From Kribbella kalugense (GTDB lineage: Bacteria; Actinomycetota; Actinomycetes; Propionibacteriales; Kribbellaceae), in NCBI RefSeq assembly GCF_004365875.1, contig NZ_SODF01000001.1, positions 1,798,001 to 1,862,000 of the forward strand: a stretch of 64,000 nt of DNA. Direction: 5' to 3'. The notes beneath the pieces are model-generated. The model searched no databases. It was not told the origin of the DNA and saw only the letters and a program-made list of their open reading frames with translations. The translations under genes were made by a program, and so were the position numbers. The stretch's first letter is position 1. Each line of letters begins with the position of its first letter. This document shows, one piece after another, positions 16,273 through 23,848 of the stretch.

Positions 16273-17688
16273 ATGCGTTCCCGCCCGAACCAATCACGTC
16301 GCCGTACCCACCGCCGTACTCTCCTGGCAGCACTAGCCGCGCCGATCCTGATCGCCGGCAGCCTCGCGGTCGCCGCCCAGGCGAGCGTCCCCCCGCCCGC
16401 GTCCGGCTGGAGCACCGTCTGGAGTGACGACTTCGACGGACCGAACGGCACCCTCCCGTCCGGCGCCAACTGGATCATCGACACCGGCCACGGCTACCCG
16501 GGCGGCCCGGGCAACTGGGGCACCGGCGAGATCCAGAACTACACGAACAGCACGAACAACGTCGCCCTCGACGGCGGCGGCAACCTGCGGATCACGCCGC
16601 GCCGCGACAGCGCCGGCAACTGGACGTCCGGCCGGGTCGAGACGCAGCGGAGCGACTTCAAGCCGCCGGCCGGTGGGGTGCTGGCGATCGAGAGCCGGAT
16701 CCAGATGCCGAACGTCACCGGCGACGCCGCGCTCGGGTACTGGCCCGCGTTCTGGGCGCTGGGCCAGCCGTACCGCGGCAACTACTGGAACTGGCCGGGG
16801 ATCGGCGAGTTCGACATCATGGAGAACGTCAACGGGATCAACTCGGTCTGGGGCGTGCTGCACTGCGGCGTGAACCCGGGCGGCCCGTGCAACGAGACCA
16901 GTGGGATCGCCAACAATCGCGCGTGCCCGGGCGCGACCTGCCAGGCCGGATTCCACACCTACCGCTTCGAGTGGGACACCAGCGTCTCGCCGAACCAGTT
17001 GCGCTGGTACGTCGACGGGCAGCAGTTCCACTCCGTCAGCCAGGGTCAATTGCCGGCCGACACGTGGGCGAACATGACCTCGCACGCGGGGTACTTCGTC
17101 CTGCTGAACGTCGCCATCGGCGGAGCGTTCCCCGACGCCCTCAACGGCCCGACCCCGCGAGCCTCGACCGTGCCCGACAAGCCGATGGTCGTGGACTACG
17201 TGGCCGTGTCGTCGAAGGGCGGCGGCGGCACTCCGCCCACCTCACCGCCGCCGACCTCTCCCCCGCCCGGCGGTGGCGGCAGCGCGTACAGCACCCTCCA
17301 GGCGGAGTCCTTCCAGCAGCAGGGCGGGATGGGCGTCGAGACGACCACCGACTCCGGTGGCGGCCAGAACCTTATGCAGATCGGAAACGGCGACTGGGCC
17401 CTGTACCAAGGCGTCGACTTCAGCAGCTCGGCCGCACACCAGTTCGTCGGCCGGGTCGCATCCGGCGCGGCAGGTGGCGTGAGCGGCCTGGTCGAGGTCC
17501 GGCTGGACAGCCGGTCGAACGCTCCGATCGGCAGCTTCGCGGTCGGCAACACGGGTGGCTGGCAGTCCTGGCGATCGGTCCCTGCCAACATCAGCGCGGT
17601 CACCGGCGTCCACGACGTCTACCTGACCTTCACCAGCGGTCAACCAGCCGACTTCGTCAACCTCAACTGGTTCACGTTCGGTCACTGA
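16273..17688 (+). CDS. Secreted GH16 endo-beta-1,3-glucanase-like enzyme with CBM6
   Basis: 471 residues. A signal peptide (arginine-rich start, hydrophobic core LLAALAAPILIAGSLAVA, then AQA) is followed by a GH16 domain with the catalytic motif EFDIME, giving Glu179, Asp181 and Glu184. A Gly/Pro/Thr/Ser linker (about 314-337) leads to a C-terminal CBM6-like beta-sandwich from residue 339. The architecture fits extracellular hydrolysis of laminarin or other beta-1,3-glucans of fungi and algae. ATG 16273 is preceded by GGAGG at 6 nt spacing; an earlier in-frame start at 16240 would put extra charge before the signal peptide. A LacI-type palindrome upstream implies sugar induction. Confidence 0.93.
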   Translation: MRSRPNQSRRRTHRRTLLAALAAPILIAGSLAVAAQASVPPPASGWSTVWSDDFDGPNGTLPSGANWIIDTGHGYPGGPGNWGTGEIQNYTNSTNNVALDGGGNLRITPRRDSAGNWTSGRVETQRSDFKPPAGGVLAIESRIQMPNVTGDAALGYWPAFWALGQPYRGNYWNWPGIGEFDIMENVNGINSVWGVLHCGVNPGGPCNETSGIANNRACPGATCQAGFHTYRFEWDTSVSPNQLRWYVDGQQFHSVSQGQLPADTWANMTSHAGYFVLLNVAIGGAFPDALNGPTPRASTVPDKPMVVDYVAVSSKGGGGTPPTSPPPTSPPPGGGGSAYSTLQAESFQQQGGMGVETTTDSGGGQNLMQIGNGDWALYQGVDFSSSAAHQFVGRVASGAAGGVSGLVEVRLDSRSNAPIGSFAVGNTGGWQSWRSVPANISAVTGVHDVYLTFTSGQPADFVNLNWFTFGH

Positions 17689-17704
17689 CCACCTCTTCCT
17701 CTCC

Positions 17705-17765
17705 GACTTTGAGAACCCACCAACCAAGAATTCGCTCCCGAAACGGTCGGTGGCTTCTCAAAGTC
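17705..17765. repeat. 61-bp palindromic element, copy 1
   Basis: 21-nt arms at 17705-17725 and 17745-17765 match at 19 of 21 positions around a 19-nt centre. A close second copy in the same orientation lies at 18927-18987, so the pair brackets the nuclease-like gene. It begins 17 nt after the GH16 stop. Confidence 0.85.
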
Positions 17766-17830
17766 GCGAGGTTGGGGGCGCGTCGTGGGGAGGGCGTGCG
17801 AGGTGGGGTGCGGCGCGGGAGGTGCGGGGA

Positions 17831-18850
17831 TCAGGCGGCGTGGAGCCAGGCGGTCAGGTCGCGCGGGTCGGGGGCTCGCCACGGCGGGCAGTCGCCGGGG
17901 CGTGCGCTCCCTCTGGCGAAGGCTGCACGGAGGCGGGCGATCACGTCCGAGTGGGGATCGAGAGCATCCTCCCAGCCGAAGTGCACGAGCTCCACGGCAC
18001 GATCGCTCAGTCGTTGGTCACGCCGATGACCGCGCCGCAGTTGCCGACGTCGCTCCTCAGGAGTATCAGCGTCGTACTTCGCCAGCCCGTCGGCCTCGCC
18101 GACCGTCCGGAACCACGGCCACCAGAAGTCGACGCGTTCAAGCATCCAGCCGGTGCCGTCCCAGAACTGGGCCTGGAGGATCGGCGCAGGCAGTCCCGCG
18201 GCCGCGAAGACCGCCCGCGCGATCGACTCCAACGCCGATTCCGCTCTCGGATCCCCGAAACCGATCGTGGTCCGCGCCCGGCGAATGCCCGGCCATTGGA
18301 ACTGCTGCTCGACGACCGCCTCGAGATCGGCGGCGCAGACACCGCTGCGCAGTGCGTCGTCGATCGTCACGATCGCCTCACGGAGCGGCAGCGCACGGGC
18401 GATATCCACGACCGTCCTGGCCGTACTGGTGACCGGCAACCATAGGAACCTGGACAGATCGGCCGGCGCCAGAGTGGCACGTCGTACGACGATGTCGTTG
18501 CGACGCTGGTTGCGCTTGGCCTCGGGCGGCCTGGTCAGCCACGCAGCATCGAGCGGCGGGTGGGACGGACGCCGACTGTCCGTCCAGGTGCGCAGTCCGG
18601 AGAGCTGGGCCGCACTGAAGTGACTCACCGCAGAACCCGGGTGCAGCGCCTGCGCGCAGGCGAACCGCGCCAGTGCCTCCTTCAGCCTGCCGTCGACATA
18701 GTGCCCATGATGGTGCTGCAACACTTGCCGGCGCACCAGTCGCCGCAGGTCTGAGTCGCGCAGGCCGGCCTCGATCAGGACTTGCCGCGGCTGCGGCCTC
18801 CGAACGAGCACCGTCAGCCGATCGCGGACTCCCCCGGGCAATCGATCCAT
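17831..18850 (-). CDS. AbiEi-antitoxin-like N-domain plus PD-(D/E)XK nuclease-like protein
   Basis: 339 residues from ATG 18850, preceded by GAGGGA with about 10 nt spacing; ATG 18868 and a longer form up to 18949 are also open. The first 50 residues look like the winged-helix domain seen in AbiEi-type antitoxins (RQVLIEAGLRDSDLRRLVRR, then HHGHYVDG). The C-terminal 120 residues resemble a Vsr/DUF559-like nuclease fold: an early glutamate in AESALESIARAVF, then VDFWWPW and GEADGLAKY, giving a D..ExDGxxK arrangement. This family is widespread and multi-copy in actinobacteria and has no proven function. No toxin partner gene is adjacent. Palindromic repeats lie on both sides. Confidence 0.75.
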   Translation of the reverse strand: MDRLPGGVRDRLTVLVRRPQPRQVLIEAGLRDSDLRRLVRRQVLQHHHGHYVDGRLKEALARFACAQALHPGSAVSHFSAAQLSGLRTWTDSRRPSHPPLDAAWLTRPPEAKRNQRRNDIVVRRATLAPADLSRFLWLPVTSTARTVVDIARALPLREAIVTIDDALRSGVCAADLEAVVEQQFQWPGIRRARTTIGFGDPRAESALESIARAVFAAAGLPAPILQAQFWDGTGWMLERVDFWWPWFRTVGEADGLAKYDADTPEERRRQLRRGHRRDQRLSDRAVELVHFGWEDALDPHSDVIARLRAAFARGSARPGDCPPWRAPDPRDLTAWLHAA

Positions 18851-18926
18851 CGCGCCATCGTCCCTCATCACCTCACCCGCCCGCTCGCACCGAACGCCAC
18901 CCTGTGGATAACCCCCTGGCCACGTC

Positions 18927-18987
18927 GACTTTGAGAATCCACCAACCACAAATCGGCCGCAGAAACGGTCGGTGGCCTCTCAAAGTT
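18927..18987. repeat. 61-bp palindromic element, copy 2
   Basis: 21-nt arms at 18927-18947 and 18967-18987 match at 17 of 21 positions. Spacing and sequence of arms and centre parallel copy 1, both carrying ACTTTGAGAA and GAAACGGTCGGTGGC. It lies between the nuclease-like gene start and cphB. Confidence 0.85.
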
Positions 18988-19055
18988 GGAGGTGGCGGGA
19001 GGGGGAGGGATGGGGCGTGTGGAGGGAGTGGCGGGGGTGGTGGGGCGGTACGGCT

Positions 19056-19061
19056 TATTCT
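19056..19061 (+). promoter_or_regulatory. Leaderless -10 element of the cphBA operon
   Basis: TATTCT followed by 6 nt and the ATG of cphB at 19068. The preceding 90 nt is G-rich and lacks a ribosome-binding site at proper distance. Confidence 0.55.
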
Positions 19062-19067
19062 TCGGCT

Positions 19068-20150
19068 ATGTCAGAACTGCAGGGTGGGCCTGGAGCCCTG
19101 TTTGCGATCGGCGGCGCCGAGGACAAGCTGAAGAAGCGGATGGTGCTGCAGGAGTTCGTCGAGGCGGCCGGTGGAGCCAAGGCGCGGATCGTGGTGGTGC
19201 CCACCGCGTCCGCGCTCGGGCCCGACGTCATCGACGTGTACCGGGCGCTGTTCGCGGCGCTCGGTGCCGCGAGCGTGGTCGGCGTCCGCCCGGAGAACCG
19301 CGAGGACGCCGACGACCCGGCCTTCATCGCCCCGCTGAACGACGCGACCGGCATCTTCATGACCGGCGGTAACCAGCTCAAGCTGGCCGGCGTCGTCACC
19401 GGTACGGCGTTCGGCCGGGCGGTCACCGCCGCCCACGCGCGCGGTGCCGCGGTCGGCGGTACGTCGGCCGGCGCGAGCATCCTGGCCGAGCACATGATCG
19501 CGTTCGGCCGCTCCGGCGCGACCCCGCGGCAGCGGATGAGCCAGCTGTCCGGCGGTCTCGGACTGGTCCAGGGCGCGATCGTCGACCAGCACTTCGCCCA
19601 GCGGAACCGGTACGGCCGGCTGCTGTCGCTCGTCGCCCAGTCCCCCGGCCTGCTCGGGATCGGCGTGGACGAGGACACCGCGGCGGTCGTCCGCGGCACT
19701 CACCTGGAGGTCGTCGGCCGTGGTGCGGTGACGATCTTCGACGGCGGCCGGATCACGTCGAACGCCCACTCCGCCAAGCGATCCGAGCCGATTCTCGCGT
19801 CCGGCGTCGTACTGCATGTCTTGCCTGCGACCGCGACGTTCGACCTGCAGAACCGGGTGCTGTTGTCGTTCGGTCCGCAACCGCCGGCCGCGGAGATCGC
19901 CGAGATGGCGGCCGCCGAGGCGGATCTGCGCAAGCTGACCAAGGAGATCGCGGCCGAGGGCGTGTCACCGCGGTACTACGAGGAGCGCAAGAAGCGCGCG
20001 GGACGCCGTACGGCGAAGAAGTCTGCTGCGTCGATCGGGGCCGCGGAGTCCAGACCGGAGGCGACCGAGCCCCTGACCAGACCAACACAGGCGGCCGGCG
20101 CCGACTCCGACCTCCCCGACCGCACGCAAACAGACAACGGAACCACATGA
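19068..20150 (+). CDS. cphB: Cyanophycinase (peptidase S51)
   Basis: 360 residues. Cyanophycinase cuts the Asp-Arg polymer cyanophycin to beta-Asp-Arg dipeptides. The serine nucleophile Ser133 lies in GGTSAGASILAEHM, the nucleophile-elbow motif of S51, and the conserved FMTGGNQ loop and IVDQHFAQRNRYGRL helix are present. Catalytic homology ends near residue 285; the last 75 residues are a charged, then low-complexity tail (KKRAGRRTAKKSA) not usual for the family's 270-residue length. Its stop overlaps the cphA start (ATGA), so degradative and synthetic enzymes are translationally coupled. Confidence 0.93.
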   Translation: MSELQGGPGALFAIGGAEDKLKKRMVLQEFVEAAGGAKARIVVVPTASALGPDVIDVYRALFAALGAASVVGVRPENREDADDPAFIAPLNDATGIFMTGGNQLKLAGVVTGTAFGRAVTAAHARGAAVGGTSAGASILAEHMIAFGRSGATPRQRMSQLSGGLGLVQGAIVDQHFAQRNRYGRLLSLVAQSPGLLGIGVDEDTAAVVRGTHLEVVGRGAVTIFDGGRITSNAHSAKRSEPILASGVVLHVLPATATFDLQNRVLLSFGPQPPAAEIAEMAAAEADLRKLTKEIAAEGVSPRYYEERKKRAGRRTAKKSAASIGAAESRPEATEPLTRPTQAAGADSDLPDRTQTDNGTT

Positions 20151-22960
20151 CCGATACGCATGGCGCCCCCGCTCCGGACCTGAAGATCATCGAGACCCGC
20201 GTCTACCGCGGGCCGAACGTCTGGAGCTACGAGCCCGCGATCCACCTGGTCGTCGATCTCGGCTCGCTGGAGAACTTCCCGTCGAACACCATCCCCGGTT
20301 TCACCGAGCAGCTGCTGACCTACCTGCCCCGGCTCGACCAGCACCACTGCTCGCGCGGCCGGCGGGGCGGGTTCATCGAGCGACTGCAGGAAGGCACCTG
20401 GCTCGGGCACATCGCCGAGCACGTCGCGCTGCAGCTCCAGCAGGAAGCCGGCCACGACATGCGGCGCGGCAAGACGCGCCAGGTCAAGGGATCGCCGGGC
20501 ATCTACAACATCGTCTACGCGTACGCCGACGAGGCGGTCGGACTCGCCGCTGGTGAACTCGCCGTACGGTTCGTCAACAACCTGGTCCAGCCCCAAATGA
20601 AGAATGCACAGCCGGCGTTCGACTTCACCACCGGGCTGGAGCGGTTCATCAAGCAGGCCGAGCGGACCGCGTTCGGCCCGTCAACGCAGGCGATCGTGGA
20701 CGAGGCGGTGTCCCGGGACATCCCGTGGATCCGGCTGAACAAGGCCAGCCTGGTCCAGCTCGGTCAGGGCGTGCACGCGAAGCGGATCCGGGCCACGATG
20801 ACGTCCGAGACCGGTTCGATCGCGGTCGACGTCGCCAGCGACAAGGACCTGACCACGAGGCTGCTCGCGTCGGCCGGTCTGCCGGTGCCGCGGTCGGAGT
20901 CGGTACGTACGGTCGACCAGGCGGTCATGGTCGCGCACAAGATCGGCTACCCGGTGGTCTGCAAACCGCTCGACGGCAACCACGGCCGCGGCGTCTGCCT
21001 GAACCTGCAGAACGCGGACGAGTTGCGGGAGGCGTTCCCGATCGCGGCCGAGCAGTCCCGGCGCGGGTCCGTGATCGTGGAGAACTTCGTCACCGGCAAG
21101 GACTACCGCTGCCTGATCATCAACGGCCGGATGGAGGCGATCGCCGAACGCGTGCCCGCGCACGTGGTCGGCGACGGCATCCACACCGTGGCCGAGCTGG
21201 TCGACATCACCAACGCCGACCCGCGCCGCGGTGTCGGTCACGAGAAGATCCTGACCCGGATCACCATCAACGCGGCCGCACGGCAGCTCGTCCGGGACCA
21301 GGGTTTCGAGCTGGACGACGTACCGCCGGAAGAGCTGATGGTGAAGCTGACGCTCACCGGCAACATGTCCACCGGTGGCATCTCGATCGACCGGACCTGG
21401 GAGGCGCACCCGGAGAACGTCGAGATCGCCGAGGAGGCGGCCCGGATGATCGGGCTCGACATCGCCGGTATCGACTTCATCTGCCCGGACATCACCCAGC
21501 CGGTGCGCGAGACCGGCGGCGCGATCTGCGAGGTGAACGCGGCGCCCGGGTTCCGGATGCACACGAACCCGACGATCGGCGAGCCACAGTACATCGCGAA
21601 GCCGGTGGTGGACATGCTGTTCCCGCCGGGTGCGACCAGCCGGATCCCGATCGTCGCGGTGACCGGGACGAACGGCAAGACCACCACCTCGCGGATGATC
21701 AGCCACGTCTTCAAGGGGCTCGGTCGCAAGGTCGGTATGACGTCGACCGACGGCATCGTGATCGACGAGCGGCTGGTGATCCGGCAGGACGCGTCCGGGC
21801 CGAAGTCCGCCCGGATGGTGCTGCAGAACCCGCGGGTCGACTTCGCGGTCTTCGAGGTGGCGCGCGGCGGGATCCTGCGCGAGGGGCTCGGGTACGAGCG
21901 CAATGACGTGGCCGTGGTGCTGAACGTGCAGCCGGATCACCTTGGCATGCGTGGCATCGACACCCTCGAGCAGCTCGCGGACGTGAAGGCGGTCCTGGTC
22001 GAGGCGGTGCCGCGGACGGGGTACGCCGTACTGAACGCGGACGACCCGTTGGTGCGGAAGATGCGCCGGAAATGTTCGGGTCAGGTCGTGTGGTTCAGCA
22101 TGGCCGAGCCGGGCAGCGAGGTCCGCGAGTACATCGAGGGGCACTGCCGGCGGGGTGGTCGCGCGGTGGTGCTAGAGCGGTCCGACCTGGGCGACATGAT
22201 CGTGGTGAGGCACGGGCGGCGGTCGATGCAGCTGGCGTGGACTCACTTGCTGCCGGCAACGTTCGGTGGGCGGGCGATGATGAACGTGCAGAACGCGATG
22301 GCGGCCGCCGCGGCGGCGTTCGCGGCCGGTGCGTCGTTGCACGACATCCGGCAGGGGCTGCGGACGTTCAGTACGTCGTACTACCTGTCGCCGGGCCGGT
22401 TGAACGAGATCGACGTCGACGGCCGCACGGTGATCGTGGACTACTGCCACAACGCGCCGGCGATGCGGATGCTCGGGGACTTCGTCGACAAGATCGGTGA
22501 AAGCCTGAGCGCGTCGTCGGAGCTCGGACGGCCGTCGCGGATCGGTGTGATCGCGACCGCGGGCGACCGGCGCGACGACGACATCCGCGAACTGGGCGAG
22601 GTCGCGGCGCAGCACTTCGACGTGGTCATCGTCCGCGAGGACGCCCGCCTCCGCGGCCGGAAACGTGGCGAAGCAGCCGCTCTGATCGCAACCGGCGTGC
22701 ATACCGCGATGGAGCAGGGCGCCCGCTGCCGTCAGGTCGATACCGTCCTGGAGGAGCTGGACGCGGTCCGGCACGCCCTCAGCCGCTCCAACCCGGGCGA
22801 CCTCGTCGTACTGTGCGTCGACCAGCACCAGTCGGTCCTGGCCGAACTCGAGTCGGTGTCCCACCTCGCCCAGGCCGGCGCACGGTCCGGCGACGAAGGC
22901 GGCGACCCGGACTTCGTCCTCCCGGACGAGGAAGCCGGCGAGGTCACCGTCCCCAGTTAG
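20147..22960 (+). CDS. cphA: Cyanophycin synthetase CphA
   Basis: 937 residues with the three CphA parts in order: an N-terminal domain (ETRVYRGPNVWSYEPAIHLV onward, residues 1-160), an ATP-grasp domain that activates the polymer end for Asp addition (VVCKPLDGNHGRGVCLNL near 270), and a Mur-ligase-like domain that adds Arg (P-loop VTGTNGKTTTSRM near 505, ARGGILREGLGYE, VDYCHNAPAMRML). It builds the nitrogen store multi-L-arginyl-poly-L-aspartate. The C-terminal 50 residues are an acidic extension. It is co-expressed with cphB by a 4-nt overlap and converges with the membrane-protein gene on the other strand (4-nt overlap). Confidence 0.95.
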   Translation: MTDTHGAPAPDLKIIETRVYRGPNVWSYEPAIHLVVDLGSLENFPSNTIPGFTEQLLTYLPRLDQHHCSRGRRGGFIERLQEGTWLGHIAEHVALQLQQEAGHDMRRGKTRQVKGSPGIYNIVYAYADEAVGLAAGELAVRFVNNLVQPQMKNAQPAFDFTTGLERFIKQAERTAFGPSTQAIVDEAVSRDIPWIRLNKASLVQLGQGVHAKRIRATMTSETGSIAVDVASDKDLTTRLLASAGLPVPRSESVRTVDQAVMVAHKIGYPVVCKPLDGNHGRGVCLNLQNADELREAFPIAAEQSRRGSVIVENFVTGKDYRCLIINGRMEAIAERVPAHVVGDGIHTVAELVDITNADPRRGVGHEKILTRITINAAARQLVRDQGFELDDVPPEELMVKLTLTGNMSTGGISIDRTWEAHPENVEIAEEAARMIGLDIAGIDFICPDITQPVRETGGAICEVNAAPGFRMHTNPTIGEPQYIAKPVVDMLFPPGATSRIPIVAVTGTNGKTTTSRMISHVFKGLGRKVGMTSTDGIVIDERLVIRQDASGPKSARMVLQNPRVDFAVFEVARGGILREGLGYERNDVAVVLNVQPDHLGMRGIDTLEQLADVKAVLVEAVPRTGYAVLNADDPLVRKMRRKCSGQVVWFSMAEPGSEVREYIEGHCRRGGRAVVLERSDLGDMIVVRHGRRSMQLAWTHLLPATFGGRAMMNVQNAMAAAAAAFAAGASLHDIRQGLRTFSTSYYLSPGRLNEIDVDGRTVIVDYCHNAPAMRMLGDFVDKIGESLSASSELGRPSRIGVIATAGDRRDDDIRELGEVAAQHFDVVIVREDARLRGRKRGEAAALIATGVHTAMEQGARCRQVDTVLEELDAVRHALSRSNPGDLVVLCVDQHQSVLAELESVSHLAQAGARSGDEGGDPDFVLPDEEAGEVTVPS

Positions 22961-23811
22961 TTCACCGGTTGGCGACGGGGCAGGAGGCGGCGATGGGCCT
23001 CCTGCTCGTCGATCCAGTCGAGGTCGTCGGAGAGTACGGCGTCGTTCGACTTGTCGGCGTACGGGTCGGGGGGTGGCGGTGGTGGCGGGAGTGCGCGGAG
23101 CTTGAGCGCCACCATCGGGATCGCGAGCAGTACGGCGACCACCATCCACGGCCAGTACTCCCGCAGCAGCGGTGCGAAGGACTGGAAGAAGGCCTCGGTC
23201 GATGCGTCCCCAACCGCGTCCATCGGCTTGCCGTTCGAGCGGGCGACCACCTGCACGGCCTCGACGAAGCCGTTGCAGACCAGGTAGAACCCGGCCAGCG
23301 GAATCCAGGACCCCACTGACCGCCAGCCGCGCTTCCAGCAGGCGAAGTACAGCAGCAGCGCGAGCCCGGCGCCGACCAGCAGGCCGTTGAGCTGCCAGAT
23401 CCACTGCCAGTCGCGTAGCTGCTCAGCGGGTCGCTGGGCGTACCACGCCACCGGCAGCGCGAGTGCGAACGCTGCAAGCACCGAGCTTCTGGTGCCCAGG
23501 GCACCGAACAGCCCACCCAGAGCGCTTGCCACCAGCAACGTGACCAGCATGTCCCGGTCGGAGAACGAGTTCCCGGTCAGCCACCACATGCCCGCGGCAA
23601 CGACCAGCAGCACCGGTACGGCGATCCGCACCCGGCCGATCAGCAGTCCGGCGAGCACTCCACCGGCGAACCCACCGAGCAGCAGCAGGTCGACCCGCGG
23701 CGGCACGAAGTACGTCGCACCGTCCGGCAGCCCTTTCAGGTACGTCGCGGAGAAGCCGCCGATGAACCAGGCGACCACCGCGGCCGGGATCGACCACAGG
23801 TAGCGCATCAC
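22957..23811 (-). CDS. Unknown polytopic membrane protein
   Basis: 284 residues from GTG 23811, with an ATG immediately after it at 23808. About seven hydrophobic segments: residues 5-25, 44-62, 65-82, 88-105, 110-122, 140-158, 168-182 and one near 218-237, with a proline run (seven residues) at about 242 and an acidic/basic cytoplasmic tail. I recognise no transporter signature. It is the last gene of the minus-strand operon fabG-fabI-Mur ligase, 37 nt behind the Mur ligase, and ends against cphA. A role beside the Mur ligase, such as export or anchoring of its product, is only an inference from position. Confidence 0.7.
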   Translation of the reverse strand: MMRYLWSIPAAVVAWFIGGFSATYLKGLPDGATYFVPPRVDLLLLGGFAGGVLAGLLIGRVRIAVPVLLVVAAGMWWLTGNSFSDRDMLVTLLVASALGGLFGALGTRSSVLAAFALALPVAWYAQRPAEQLRDWQWIWQLNGLLVGAGLALLLYFACWKRGWRSVGSWIPLAGFYLVCNGFVEAVQVVARSNGKPMDAVGDASTEAFFQSFAPLLREYWPWMVVAVLLAIPMVALKLRALPPPPPPPDPYADKSNDAVLSDDLDWIDEQEAHRRLLPRRQPVN

Positions 23812-23848
23812 AAACCCCGTTCCACCCCAACCGTTCGGGCGGAGGGGC

